From positions 1 to 64,000 of the forward strand of contig CALJNA010000044.1 in the NCBI GenBank assembly GCA_937981955.1: a DNA stretch of 64,000 nucleotides, given 5' to 3'. The notes below the pieces were generated by a model, which was not told the origin of the DNA, did no database searches, and saw nothing but the letters and a program-made list of their open reading frames with translations. How positions within the stretch are numbered: position 1 is the stretch's first letter; each line of letters opens with the position of its first letter. A program made the translations under genes and the position numbers. Shown piece after piece: positions 8,658 through 17,954 of this stretch. The stretch is from an uncultured Granulosicoccaceae bacterium. Its GTDB lineage: Bacteria > Pseudomonadota > Gammaproteobacteria > Granulosicoccales > Granulosicoccaceae.

Positions 8658-9308
8658 TTAGTAATCTGATCGACCTTGCAACTCTTGAAAATCACTCATA
8701 ACCCATCGTTGGTATGCTGGTCGCTGAGACAACCGTTCATACCACGCGAGCACTGAGTCGGGAAATGTAATTTCCAGGTCAATGGACCAGGCGCGATGCA
8801 GATACACGCCAATGGCAATATCAGCAACGGATGGCCTGTCACTCAGTAGGTATTGCTTGTCAGATAACTGCGCGGCTATTTGCAATAAGCCCTGTTCAAA
8901 CTCATCAACACCCTCGCTAATAGCACTGTGGTCTCGTTTCTCTGGCAGGCAGCGATAATGCCCCCAGAACACTTTTACAAAAGCCGGTTCCAATTTCTCA
9001 ACAGACCAATCCATCCAGCGCTCGTGCAACGTTCTGTCAAACGTCGAAGACGCCATCCAGGTATCTTCAGCAAAACAGCTAGCAAGATAGCGAACGATGG
9101 TGTTGGACTCCCACACAATTTTATCGCCATGACGCAATACCGGTACTTTACCCATTGGATTCATTTGCAGGAATTCAGCACTGTCGTTTCCGCCAAACCG
9201 ACCGCCGACTTCAGTATGAGCATATTTCAGCTCAAGCTCATCTGCTAGCCAGAGTACTTTCTGAACGTTATAAGAAGTGTGACGGCCGAAAATTTCGATT
9301 TCGATCAT
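8658..9308 (-). CDS. Glutathione S-transferase family protein
   Basis: 216 residues with the GST layout: an N-terminal thioredoxin-like domain (MIEIEIFGRHTSYNVQKVLW, then NPMGKVPVL with the cis-Pro that binds the gamma-glutamyl backbone, then ESNTIVRYLA) and an all-helical C-terminal domain (SVADIAIGVYLHR, the N-capping box). The catalytic position is Ser/Asn-like in HTSYNV, as in theta/beta-related bacterial GSTs. Cytosolic; substrate unknown. It is convergent with the preceding gene, with a 59-bp gap. Confidence 0.9.
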   Translation of the reverse strand: MIEIEIFGRHTSYNVQKVLWLADELELKYAHTEVGGRFGGNDSAEFLQMNPMGKVPVLRHGDKIVWESNTIVRYLASCFAEDTWMASSTFDRTLHERWMDWSVEKLEPAFVKVFWGHYRCLPEKRDHSAISEGVDEFEQGLLQIAAQLSDKQYLLSDRPSVADIAIGVYLHRAWSIDLEITFPDSVLAWYERLSQRPAYQRWVMSDFQELQGRSDY

Positions 9309-9354
9309 GCGGTCTCATCAACACACTTGCACGTGAACAGGCGAATAAACACAG

Positions 9355-9681
9355 CTAAGGTACAGCTTTTGGACGCCATAGAATCATCATGGCGCATGCG
9401 GCAACAATGACATTGAGCACAGCCAACGCATAGAAAACATTCTCAGGGGCATGGCTACCGGAATTAACTGACAGTATGGAAACGATTAAACCTGCCAATG
9501 CAACAAAAAATGTGGACCAGGCTGCCAGTCGCTTTTGCGAGAACAGAAGAAATGCGAGTACAAGGTAGAATACGGCAAACACCAGTTGTATCTGTACATC
9601 GGCCACGAATTTTCCTAACGCAAAGGCCACACCGTGGAGCAAAGTCGCAAATGCGGCGGCGACCGCAGTTAATCTGTACAT
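9355..9681 (-). CDS. Small four-helix membrane protein, unknown function
   Basis: 108 residues, almost entirely hydrophobic, with about four membrane helices (near 2-22, 31-49, 54-70 and 83-102) and a short basic C-terminal tail (WRPKAVP). No catalytic motif is visible. It starts 48 bp from the divergent LysE exporter at 9730 and ends 46 bp before the GST start on the same strand. A general integral membrane protein; no function assigned. Confidence 0.65.
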   Translation of the reverse strand: MYRLTAVAAAFATLLHGVAFALGKFVADVQIQLVFAVFYLVLAFLLFSQKRLAAWSTFFVALAGLIVSILSVNSGSHAPENVFYALAVLNVIVAACAMMILWRPKAVP

Positions 9682-9729
9682 ACTTGTATTATACTTTTTC
9701 GAATAAGCCGCATTTTAACATCTGCCACT

Positions 9730-10353
9730 ATGATTACTTTCACCGATATCGTGGCTTACGTATTGGCTCTGGGCGTAGCTGCAGCAATTCCCGGACCGGG
9801 AATGACTGCGTTGGTTGCCCGTAGTGTCGGTTCTGGCGCCCGAGCCGGATTTGCCATGCTGGGCGGTCTAATTGTGGGAGACTTGTTGTATTTATCATTC
9901 GCAGTATTTGGCCTTGCCATTATCGCCAATAGCTTTAGCGCGCTGTTCACGTTCATCCGTTGGGGATCAATTGCCTATTTGTTGTATCTCGCCTGGCAAT
10001 TCTGGACGGCTGAGCATCATGATATGTCGACAAATAACAAAACAAGACAACAGCTGGGCACCGCTGGCTTATCGGGTTTGGCAATCACGTTGGGCAACCC
10101 TAAAACCATTGCATTTTATCTGGCATTGTTGCCGCTGGTGCTTGACCTGAACACAATCTCTTTCGCAAGCTGGGCAGGTGTGCTCGTACCGGTCACCATT
10201 ATGGTGTTGTTGGCTGTTGGCGCTGTATTTATTCTTGGCGCAATTGCCATCCGGCAATTATTGTCGAGTTCTGCGGCGCAGAAGCGCTTACATCGAGGCG
10301 CTGCTCTAACAATGGCTGGAGCTGCCGGCACCATGATTTATCGGGAAGTGTAG
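9730..10353 (+). CDS. LysE/RhtB family exporter
   Basis: A 207-residue inner-membrane protein with six predicted helices, the size of LysE/RhtB amino-acid exporters. The N-terminal family signature is clear: AIPGPGMTALVARSVGSGARAG, with the conserved PGP, then a glycine-rich second helix. GNPKTIAFYLALLP matches the conserved NPK motif after the central loop. The substrate (homoserine, threonine, lysine or other) cannot be told from sequence. Not in an operon. Confidence 0.9.
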   Translation: MITFTDIVAYVLALGVAAAIPGPGMTALVARSVGSGARAGFAMLGGLIVGDLLYLSFAVFGLAIIANSFSALFTFIRWGSIAYLLYLAWQFWTAEHHDMSTNNKTRQQLGTAGLSGLAITLGNPKTIAFYLALLPLVLDLNTISFASWAGVLVPVTIMVLLAVGAVFILGAIAIRQLLSSSAAQKRLHRGAALTMAGAAGTMIYREV

Positions 10354-10418
10354 ACTTTTTCGACCTGCTTCAACATTTCCCAGTTAATACAAGCCTTATT
10401 CAGTCTGCCAAACGCAAA

Positions 10419-11189
10419 CTAATCAAAATACGATAAGTCGTAAGGCTGCTCATCAATAATGGCAAGCTCAGGTGACAGGGTTATCCAAACCGTTTTCTGA
10501 CGACGCTGATCCGGCAATGCAATGTCGATAACACCATCGTTATTATGGTCCACCAGTTTGGCCGTGGATACCCGACTCGAGCCAATTCCGTGGTTGGAAA
10601 AACCTCTTCGCTCAGCTATCAGTTCAAAACCATTATTGGTTATTGACCACACCTTTAATATGCCACCAATGTGCGGAGTTTGTACGTAGGCCACATCGAG
10701 TCGGCCATCGTTGTTAAAGTCGCTAATGCCGACCGGTGCGAGCCAGCGAAAGGCCGTTCCAATCGGTGGTGTGGCAGCCAACTGTTCCACAGCGTTGTTA
10801 TTGAGGGTATAAATGGCCAGTGCCGCACCGCTACTTGCATCGCTTCGAACAACCACGACATCGTTAATACCGTTACCATCCACATCGGCGATTCGGGGAA
10901 TTAGATCTTCAAACACTTGCGATTCTGGTAGTTCAAGCAAATGAAAGGCGCCTGAATCATCTTCCACAACCAGACAACCAGCCTCTATTGCATCGCCTAA
11001 TACAGCGTGCGCATACCGGCTGGTTGCACACGAGAGCATCGCCTTTACCACGCCCTGTCCATCCGCCTCAGCAACGATGCTGTGCGGTATGGCCACTCTG
11101 CCGTTTAACGTTGTTTGTGCTGATACATTCCCAAAAGCGATCAGCAGCAATAGTAGCGGTAAAGTTGATTTTATTGTTTTTATCCTCAT
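10419..11189 (-). CDS. Secreted FG-GAP/VCBS repeat protein
   Basis: 256 residues with a signal peptide (LPLLLLLIAFGNVSAQ). At least three calcium-loop repeats of the D-x-[DN]-x-[DN]G-x-x-D type are visible: DVDGNGINDV, DFNNDGRLDV and DHNNDGVIDI, each followed by a short hydrophobic strand, as in integrin-like beta-propeller blades. It is probably a small periplasmic or secreted propeller. It lies 45 bp after the parC stop on the same strand. No enzymatic motif is seen. Confidence 0.75.
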   Translation of the reverse strand: MRIKTIKSTLPLLLLLIAFGNVSAQTTLNGRVAIPHSIVAEADGQGVVKAMLSCATSRYAHAVLGDAIEAGCLVVEDDSGAFHLLELPESQVFEDLIPRIADVDGNGINDVVVVRSDASSGAALAIYTLNNNAVEQLAATPPIGTAFRWLAPVGISDFNNDGRLDVAYVQTPHIGGILKVWSITNNGFELIAERRGFSNHGIGSSRVSTAKLVDHNNDGVIDIALPDQRRQKTVWITLSPELAIIDEQPYDLSYFD

Positions 11190-11234
11190 TCGATTTCCTG
11201 GCTAAACACTGTTTATTCAGGCAATCCGTTGGGC

Positions 11235-13556
11235 TTACTCCAGTTCAGCACGAGCAACATTCTGAAAGCCTCTGGGCAACTTGCGACCGCGTTGACCACG
11301 GGTACCTGTGTAATTATCCAGTTCAGAAAACTTGATCGTGGTATGTCGTTTACCGCTGGTAATACGGAGTTTGCCTTTGGGAGGCACAACACTCAGTGCA
11401 ACCATCGATTCTTCACCGGCTTTGAATTTCTTAGACGGTATATTGAATATTTTGTTCCCCTTGCCCTTCGCCATTTCCGGCAATTCACCGACCGGGAACA
11501 CCAGCATGCTCCCGCCGCTGTTGATTGATGCGACCATGTCGTCAGTTAACGAATTCACCTTAATCGCTGGCAACACGGACGCACCGGCAGGTACCGATAT
11601 AACTGCCTTGCCTGCTTTGTTGCGGCTGATCAGGTCGCCAAGCCGGGCCACAAATCCGTAGCCAGCGCTGGTGGAGAATAGATAACGATCGTCATCCGCA
11701 CCCATCATCACGCTAACAAATTTGGCACCATCGGGTGGCTTCAGGCGCCCACTAATGGGCTCACCAAGACCACGCGCAGATGGAAAACCGTGTGCCGGTA
11801 CGCAGTAAACTCTACCAGTGGAATCGAGGAACATCGCAGTCCCATTAGTACGACCGATGGCGGCACTTTGAAATTCATCACCCGCCTTATAATTTAATGT
11901 AGTTGGATCAACTTCCTGACCTTTGGCAGCCCGTACCCAACCACGTTGCGACAGCACAACCGTTATCGGTTCACTCGGAATTAGATCAGCTTCTGATATT
12001 GCCTGTGCTGCGTCACGTTGAACAATGGGCGAGCGGCGCTCATCACCGTAGGTTTCGATATCTTCCTGAAGCTCTTTTTTAATCAGCGTTTTCATTCGGC
12101 GATCTGAACCAAGCGTGGTTTGCAAGTTGTCGCGTTCCTGCTCAAGCTCATCCTGCTCACCCCGAATTTTCATCTCTTCAAGTTGGGCAAGGTTTCTTAG
12201 CTTGAGTTCAAGAATGGCTTCGGCTTGAATATCAGAAATTTTGAACCTCTTCATCAGAACCGGTTTTGGTTCGTCATTGTTTCGAATAATACGAATGACT
12301 TCATCGATGTTCAGGTACGCAACCAGTAAACCGGCCAATATATGCAGCCGCTTCTCTACTTTATCCAAACGCCACTGCAAGCGCCGGCGAACGGTTTCAA
12401 GCCTGAAACTCAACCATTCCTTAAGAATTTTGAGAAGGCTTTTGACTTGTGGTCGACCATCAAGCCCGATCATATTCATGTTGACACGATAGGTTCGCTC
12501 AAGATCGGTTGTGGCGAACAGATGCTGCATGAGGCTCTCGACATCTACCCGATTGCTTCGCGGTGTAATGACCAGGCGTGTTGGATTTTCGTGATCTGAC
12601 TCATCACGTAAATCCTCGACCATGGGCAACTTCTTGGCCTGCATTTGTGCCGCAATCTGTTCCAGCACCTTCGAACCGGATACCTGATAAGGCAATGCGG
12701 TCACGATAATATCGCTGTCCTCCTTTTCATACACCGCCCTGGCCCGCAAACCACCATGACCGGTTTCATAAATGCTGCGAATATCTTCGGGCGTCGAAAT
12801 GATTTCTGCCAAAGTCGGGTAATCCGGGCCCTTTATATAAGTGAGTAAATCTTCAAGTTTGGCTTTGGGCTTATCCAGCAAATGAATACAGGCTTTGCCC
12901 ACTTCCACCAGATTGTGCGACGGAATATCAGTTGCCATACCGACCGCTATGCCGGTAGTGTTGTTTAACAAAATGTGTGGCAAACGCGACGGCAAGAGCT
13001 TTGGCTCTTCCATTGTGCCGTCAAAGTTGGGGGCCCAGTCAACGGTGCCCTGACCAAGTTCCTGTAATAATGATTTAGAGAAACGAGTAAGCTTGGATTC
13101 GGTATAGCGCATTGCGGCAAACGACTTCGGATCATCCTGAGAACCCCAGTTACCCTGCCCATCAACCAGCGTATATCGATACGTGAAGGGTTGTGCCATT
13201 AGCACCATGGCTTCGTAGCAGGCACTATCGCCATGCGGATGATACTTACCCAGCACATCACCAACTGTTCGAGCCGATTTTTTGTGCTTGGAGGTTGCCG
13301 ACAATCCCAGCTCGGACATGGCATAGATTATTCGGCGCTGGACCGGCTTTAATCCATCTCCAATATGCGGCAAAGCTCGATCGAGAATGACATACATGGA
13401 GTAGTCGAGATACGCTTTTTCAGTGTAAGCGCTGAGCGAGAGCTCTTCGACCTCCATCGCTCCGAATGTGTCAGCAGAAACTGCTTTGGCGGCGCGCTTT
13501 TTCGACGTCTTTTTATTCGACGTTTTCTTTTTGGACTTGGTTTTTTTACTGGCCAT
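11235..13556 (-). CDS. parC: DNA topoisomerase IV subunit A
   Basis: The cleavage-religation subunit of topoisomerase IV, which decatenates daughter chromosomes with ParE. About 773 residues. The active tyrosine lies in [10 protein letters not shown]; the [23 protein letters not shown] has the wild-type Ser and Glu at the positions equivalent to Ser80/Glu84 of E. coli. The C-terminal pinwheel is degenerate, as in ParC (not GyrA-box bearing). ATG 13556 is preferred over TTG 13604. Oddity: the first ~24 residues are a lysine-rich tail ([11 protein letters not shown] and on) absent from E. coli ParC. It follows pgi on the same strand; parE is not in the window. Confidence 0.95.
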   Translation of the reverse strand: MASKKTKSKKKTSNKKTSKKRAAKAVSADTFGAMEVEELSLSAYTEKAYLDYSMYVILDRALPHIGDGLKPVQRRIIYAMSELGLSATSKHKKSARTVGDVLGKYHPHGDSACYEAMVLMAQPFTYRYTLVDGQGNWGSQDDPKSFAAMRYTESKLTRFSKSLLQELGQGTVDWAPNFDGTMEEPKLLPSRLPHILLNNTTGIAVGMATDIPSHNLVEVGKACIHLLDKPKAKLEDLLTYIKGPDYPTLAEIISTPEDIRSIYETGHGGLRARAVYEKEDSDIIVTALPYQVSGSKVLEQIAAQMQAKKLPMVEDLRDESDHENPTRLVITPRSNRVDVESLMQHLFATTDLERTYRVNMNMIGLDGRPQVKSLLKILKEWLSFRLETVRRRLQWRLDKVEKRLHILAGLLVAYLNIDEVIRIIRNNDEPKPVLMKRFKISDIQAEAILELKLRNLAQLEEMKIRGEQDELEQERDNLQTTLGSDRRMKTLIKKELQEDIETYGDERRSPIVQRDAAQAISEADLIPSEPITVVLSQRGWVRAAKGQEVDPTTLNYKAGDEFQSAAIGRTNGTAMFLDSTGRVYCVPAHGFPSARGLGEPISGRLKPPDGAKFVSVMMGADDDRYLFSTSAGYGFVARLGDLISRNKAGKAVISVPAGASVLPAIKVNSLTDDMVASINSGGSMLVFPVGELPEMAKGKGNKIFNIPSKKFKAGEESMVALSVVPPKGKLRITSGKRHTTIKFSELDNYTGTRGQRGRKLPRGFQNVARAELE

Positions 13557-13611
13557 TTTTCTTTTACCCAATGTAAGGGCGTCTGTATTAGTCGTTAAAA
13601 GCAATCATGCT

Positions 13612-15264
13612 TTACGCATGCAGATTTCGCATTTTCAAAGTACGGTTTATCAATCCATTGGTTGAAGCATCATGCCCGGTGACGCTCTTCCCGCCTGCCA
13701 ACTCGGTTTGAATTGCACTGGCAAGCTGCTTCCCGAGCTCGACTCCCCACTGATCAAACGGGTTGATATCCCATATTGCTGATTCAACAAACACCTTGTG
13801 TTCATAACAGGCGATCAGCGCACCTAAAGCACGTGCATCCAGACGCTGCATCATAATTGTGTTGCTGGGTCGATTACCCGCAAATGTTCTGTGTCCGGTC
13901 AATCGGTCAATTTCATCAGGGCCAGCTCCCGCAGATTGCATCTCTAGCGTAAGCTCTTCGCTGTTCTTACCCATCATTAATGCTTCTGATTGTGCAAAGC
14001 AATTCGCCATTAGCAGTTCATGGTGGTTTCCAATCGGGTTAAGACTTTCCATGGGTAATATAAAATCAGTCGGTATAATGTGCGTACCTTGATGGACCAA
14101 CTGAAAATACGCATGTTGTCCGTTAGTACCCGGCTCGCCCCAAACAATAGGACCGGTATCACAACTGATCGGGCTTCCATCGACGTGCACAGACTTACCG
14201 TTACTCTCCATGGTTAGCTGTTGAAGGTAGGCTGGAAAGCGATGCAAGTATTGATCGTAGGGTGCGATAAGATGACTGTGTGCCGAATGGAAATTGTTGT
14301 ACCAGATAGTCAGTAACGCCATTGTTACCGGCATGTTCGAGGCCAGTGGCGCTGTTCTGAAATGCTCATCCATGGCGTGCGCGCCTTCAAGAAACTGAAC
14401 GAAGCGCTCGGCACCAATGCACAGCATAACCGGCAGTCCGATAGCTGACCACAATGAGTAACGGCCACCCACCCAGTCCCAGAATTCAAACATGTTGACA
14501 GAGTCAATCCCAAACTCAGTTACACGTTCAGTGTTGGTCGACAAGGCGACGAAGTGCTTTGCCACATCACCTTGCTCAGCATCAGATTCGAGAAACCATT
14601 GTTTCGCCGAATTGGCGTTTGCCAGTGTTTCCTGAGTGGTGAAGGTTTTTGAAGCGATGATAAACAGAGTTGATTGAGGGTTAAGGTGTTTGATTGTCGA
14701 CGCGAGGTGCGAGCCATCAACGTTCGATACAAAATGCAGCTTTAACCTGTCATGTGCGAATGCATCCAGTGCTTCACAAGCCATCAGCGGGCCGAGATCG
14801 GAACCGCCAATACCAATATTGACAACATCAGTTATCGCCTGTCCGGTATGGCCTTTCCACTCACCGTTTCGTACTCGATCTGAAAACGCCCGCATGCGAT
14901 CGATAACGTTATTAATCCCAGGCATAACATCTGAACCATCAACCAGAACGGGTTTGTCAGATCGATTGCGCAAGGCAGTGTGGAGTGCAGGCCGACCCTC
15001 GGTTGGGTTAACAACGTCACCGGAGAACATCGCTTCAATTTTGTTTTGTAGTTGCGATTGATCGGCTAACTGGACCAGCAATGAAGTGGTTTCTTTGGTT
15101 ATGTGATTTTTAGAATAATCCAGAAACAAACCGGCCGCATTGAGTTGGAACTGATCAAATCGACCATTGTCCGCGGCAAACAGGTCCCGCAGTGTCGTTT
15201 TCGAGGAGGCCTGAAAGTGCTGGCCTAAAGCCTGCCACGCTGGCAGATCAACAGGTTGCGTCAT
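13612..15264 (-). CDS. pgi: Glucose-6-phosphate isomerase
   Basis: Interconverts glucose-6-phosphate and fructose-6-phosphate. From ATG 15264 it is 550 residues, matching the family, starting MTQPVDLPAWQALGQHF; the open frame runs on to 15393 but the extra 43 residues have no family support. Seen: the two PGI signatures (NIGIGGSDLGP; the VWGEPGTNGQHAYFQLVHQG catalytic region with Glu and His) and GNRPSNTIM near the C-terminus with the catalytic lysine region following. Cytosolic, glycolysis/gluconeogenesis. Upstream of parC. Confidence 0.97.
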   Translation of the reverse strand: MTQPVDLPAWQALGQHFQASSKTTLRDLFAADNGRFDQFQLNAAGLFLDYSKNHITKETTSLLVQLADQSQLQNKIEAMFSGDVVNPTEGRPALHTALRNRSDKPVLVDGSDVMPGINNVIDRMRAFSDRVRNGEWKGHTGQAITDVVNIGIGGSDLGPLMACEALDAFAHDRLKLHFVSNVDGSHLASTIKHLNPQSTLFIIASKTFTTQETLANANSAKQWFLESDAEQGDVAKHFVALSTNTERVTEFGIDSVNMFEFWDWVGGRYSLWSAIGLPVMLCIGAERFVQFLEGAHAMDEHFRTAPLASNMPVTMALLTIWYNNFHSAHSHLIAPYDQYLHRFPAYLQQLTMESNGKSVHVDGSPISCDTGPIVWGEPGTNGQHAYFQLVHQGTHIIPTDFILPMESLNPIGNHHELLMANCFAQSEALMMGKNSEELTLEMQSAGAGPDEIDRLTGHRTFAGNRPSNTIMMQRLDARALGALIACYEHKVFVESAIWDINPFDQWGVELGKQLASAIQTELAGGKSVTGHDASTNGLINRTLKMRNLHA

Positions 15265-15460
15265 TTTGAAATCCGAATTGAGAAAATTGCCGCGGCTTAG
15301 CTGTGTAAAGTTGCGCGAACACTGCGAATTGTAGCTGGTTTCCCACCCGTTGGCGGTGCGGAGGCGTGCTGCCGCTTGATCATGCATTTGCACCCGCTTT
15401 GTACGACATGCGACACTGCCCGACCCAGTCCGTCAAATCAGACTAAAAAATGGTCATTTT

Positions 15461-16912
15461 ATGAGCAGTACTGTTCAAGTCCCGTTCTGGATGGTGATTG
15501 TGCTGGGCGTGTTCACCGCGTTGTGGTTGTTGCAGCATTTTCTGCTGCCATCCGCCAAATGGTTCTTTCGGCGTCGCGCCAATAATCTTATCGACGAAGT
15601 CAACAACAAGCTTGCGCTTCGCATTCCCTCGTTCAAATTAACTCGCCGAGAAGTGCTAATTGACCGACTGGTTTATCACGACCGGGTTATGGACGTGGTT
15701 GACGAACTGGCTGACGAACGGGACATGCCGCGCCAGGCATTAATGCGTGACGTGCAGACTTATGCGCGCGAAATTGTCCCCGCGTTCAATGCCATCGTGT
15801 ATTTCAAGGCCGCTTACTGGACGGCTAAACGTCTGGTCCACGCACTGTATCGAGTGCGATTGGGATTTGCTGACGACAAAGCGCTTGCAGAATTAGCTGA
15901 CCACAGCAGCGTGGTGTTTGTTATGAACCACCGAAGCAACATGGACTATATTCTGGCAACCTACCTTGCCGCCGAGCGAACCGCACTTTCTTATGCAGTG
16001 GGTGAATGGGCTCGTATTTGGCCGCTGCAGCAACTCATTCGCGCCATGGGCGGCTACTTCGTCAGACGTGACTCTGGCGATCCTTTGTATCGCAGAGTGC
16101 TCGAAGTCTATGTGCAAATGGCTGCGCAAGGTGGAGTGCCGCAGGCCATTTTTCCTGAAGGCAAGCTCTCCCGTGATGGTGTGCTTGGGCCTCCCAAGCT
16201 TGGACTACTTGGCTATCTGGTGCGCGGCTTTGATCCGAATACCGAGCGCGACATCGTGTTCATACCTGTAGGCATTAATTACGATCGCGTACTTGAAGAT
16301 CGCAGTTTGCTCAGGTACGCAAAAAAGCTGCCGCGCCGGGGCCTTGGTTATACATTTCGCAAATCGGCCGCCTTTCTCGGCAAAAATATTTGGCAGGCTA
16401 TTACTGGGCAACGTTATCGTTATGGTTATGCCTGTGTTAATTTCGGAGAACCCGTATCGTTAACAAAATGGATACAGGATGCGAACGGTAGTAAATCAGA
16501 ACTGCCTTACCTTCAAGATGTAGAACCTCTGGCCAATGATCTGATGGAGCGCATTGGAAACATCACACCCATTTTGCCTGTAGCGCTCGTGGCCACTGTA
16601 TTCGCACGTGATCCAGAGGCAAAACATAACGAACTCTCGCTAAAAAGTGAGGTATTCAATTTATTGCAACAACTCGAAGACGCTGGCTTCCGCGCGTATA
16701 TTCCAAGAGCTGACAGGGACTATGCAGTAACGGTGGGTGTTCGAATGCTCACACTCAGGCATATCTTGAACGATGTTAACGGCGAATTCAGTGTTAATCA
16801 AAAAGAGCTGCCGTTACTCGAATACTATTCGAACTCCATCAAACATCTGGTTGCAAAAATGGATTCTAGAGCGAATAAGCGCAGTTTGGAGATTGCATCG
16901 CAAACACAATGA
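15461..16912 (+). CDS. 1-acyl-glycerol-3-phosphate / glycerol-3-phosphate acyltransferase-like protein
   Basis: 483 residues with one N-terminal membrane anchor (about 8-28) and a PlsC/GPAT-type acyltransferase domain. Motif I is NHRSNMDY (NHx4D, catalytic His/Asp), and motif III is the FPEGKLSRDG phosphate-binding block. The VFIPVGINYDRV segment is motif IV. It is shorter than PlsB (about 800 residues) and longer than PlsC (about 240), so it belongs to the intermediate GPAT/DHAPAT-like group. It probably acts on glycerolipid precursors at the inner membrane. Divergent from pgi. Confidence 0.82.
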   Translation: MSSTVQVPFWMVIVLGVFTALWLLQHFLLPSAKWFFRRRANNLIDEVNNKLALRIPSFKLTRREVLIDRLVYHDRVMDVVDELADERDMPRQALMRDVQTYAREIVPAFNAIVYFKAAYWTAKRLVHALYRVRLGFADDKALAELADHSSVVFVMNHRSNMDYILATYLAAERTALSYAVGEWARIWPLQQLIRAMGGYFVRRDSGDPLYRRVLEVYVQMAAQGGVPQAIFPEGKLSRDGVLGPPKLGLLGYLVRGFDPNTERDIVFIPVGINYDRVLEDRSLLRYAKKLPRRGLGYTFRKSAAFLGKNIWQAITGQRYRYGYACVNFGEPVSLTKWIQDANGSKSELPYLQDVEPLANDLMERIGNITPILPVALVATVFARDPEAKHNELSLKSEVFNLLQQLEDAGFRAYIPRADRDYAVTVGVRMLTLRHILNDVNGEFSVNQKELPLLEYYSNSIKHLVAKMDSRANKRSLEIASQTQ

Positions 16913-16919
16913 CAATAAT

Positions 16920-17348
16920 TTAAAACCGATCATTGTCAGCAATACCCAGATTGTTTATTTTCGTTTTTCGCATTAGCTTTAAGAGAATCGCCCGCCCGAA
17001 ACGCAGCATGGGGTAAAGCACATGCGAGGCACGCCTGGATTTAAACATCCAGTAGTTAAGCCGATTAAACAATCCGGACCGACTACTGATCAAAGACAGG
17101 GCATGTATTGCATCCGACCCATAGTAAAGCTGATCACCTGTCTTTAACACCATGCCGTCATCGATATCGAGACCAGCGGCAGTAATCTCTTGCATGATAG
17201 GCGAGTCTTCGCGCGCGTCAACCAGTTCTAATCTACCAACCGATTCTTTAATGCGAACCATCTGACAGTAGTTATTGCACGCTGGGCACTCCTTGTCGTA
17301 TACCAATAACAACGGTGCTGCATCGAGTAGTGGAGTTGAACTACTCAT
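16920..17348 (-). CDS. DCC family thiol-disulfide oxidoreductase-like protein (DUF393)
   Basis: 142 residues with the family's N-terminal YDKECPACNNYCQ (the DxxCxxC of DCC proteins plus a third Cys) and a basic, hydrophobic C-terminal half. A thioredoxin-like redox role is proposed for the family, with no known substrate. Its start overlaps the end of the DUF1415 gene by 8 bp (17341-17348), so the two are translationally coupled. It is convergent with the acyltransferase gene, with only 7 bp between. Confidence 0.82.
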   Translation of the reverse strand: MSSSTPLLDAAPLLLVYDKECPACNNYCQMVRIKESVGRLELVDAREDSPIMQEITAAGLDIDDGMVLKTGDQLYYGSDAIHALSLISSRSGLFNRLNYWMFKSRRASHVLYPMLRFGRAILLKLMRKTKINNLGIADNDRF

Positions 17349-17901
17349 GGTTTATGACCTCACCGCTTACTAAAGATTCGAGTTGCGCTGCATCCATTGC
17401 ACGTAGCCGGTCGATATTGCGTTGCGGGATGCCAGCCGTATCAGGGTGCATTTGAACGGCCTGCTCCACCGCCGACTCCTGTAATAAATGAAGCACAGGG
17501 TATGGTGATCGATTGGTGCAGTTGGCTGCATCATCGACCTCACTATCGCTAAATTGATAATGGGGGTGGAAGGTAGCCATTTGCAAGTGGCCTTCAAACC
17601 CCAGATCGACCAGCAAAGCATTGGCAAGGTCCACCAGGTCGAGGTAATCATCGAATGACTCGAATCCGTCTGGCAGCACGAACATGATCGTCGCCTGTTT
17701 GGAGGCTGCCTGAAGCGAATAGAACTGGTGTGCCAACGACATAAGAACAGTCTCCACATCGGAGCTGGTTTCCGTGACAACGCTCAGGTCACCGGATTTC
17801 ACTACAGCCTGTGCAAAAGGGCACAAATTCAACCCGATCACCACCCGCTGCACCCAGTCCAGCGTGCGCGATTCAATCGCATTTGTGTCGTTGCTATGCA
17901 T
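17341..17901 (-). CDS. DUF1415 domain-containing protein
   Basis: 186 residues; the family block TLDWVQRVVIGLNLCPFAQAVV is at the N-terminus and the His-containing LQMATFHPHYQF block in the middle. The conserved Cys (CPF) and His residues suggest a metal or redox site, but the function of DUF1415 is unknown. It is divergent from dapC by 53 bp and overlaps the DCC gene downstream. No signal peptide is seen. Confidence 0.85.
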   Translation of the reverse strand: MHSNDTNAIESRTLDWVQRVVIGLNLCPFAQAVVKSGDLSVVTETSSDVETVLMSLAHQFYSLQAASKQATIMFVLPDGFESFDDYLDLVDLANALLVDLGFEGHLQMATFHPHYQFSDSEVDDAANCTNRSPYPVLHLLQESAVEQAVQMHPDTAGIPQRNIDRLRAMDAAQLESLVSGEVINHE

Positions 17902-17954
17902 CTAATCCGCAGGTTCCGTATACTTTGCGACTACTGCAACCAAGCCAGCCACAG

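Noticed and set aside
13190-13260. Possible quinolone-resistance change in ParC
   Set aside because: The QRDR ([12 protein letters not shown]) has the wild-type Ser and Glu residues.
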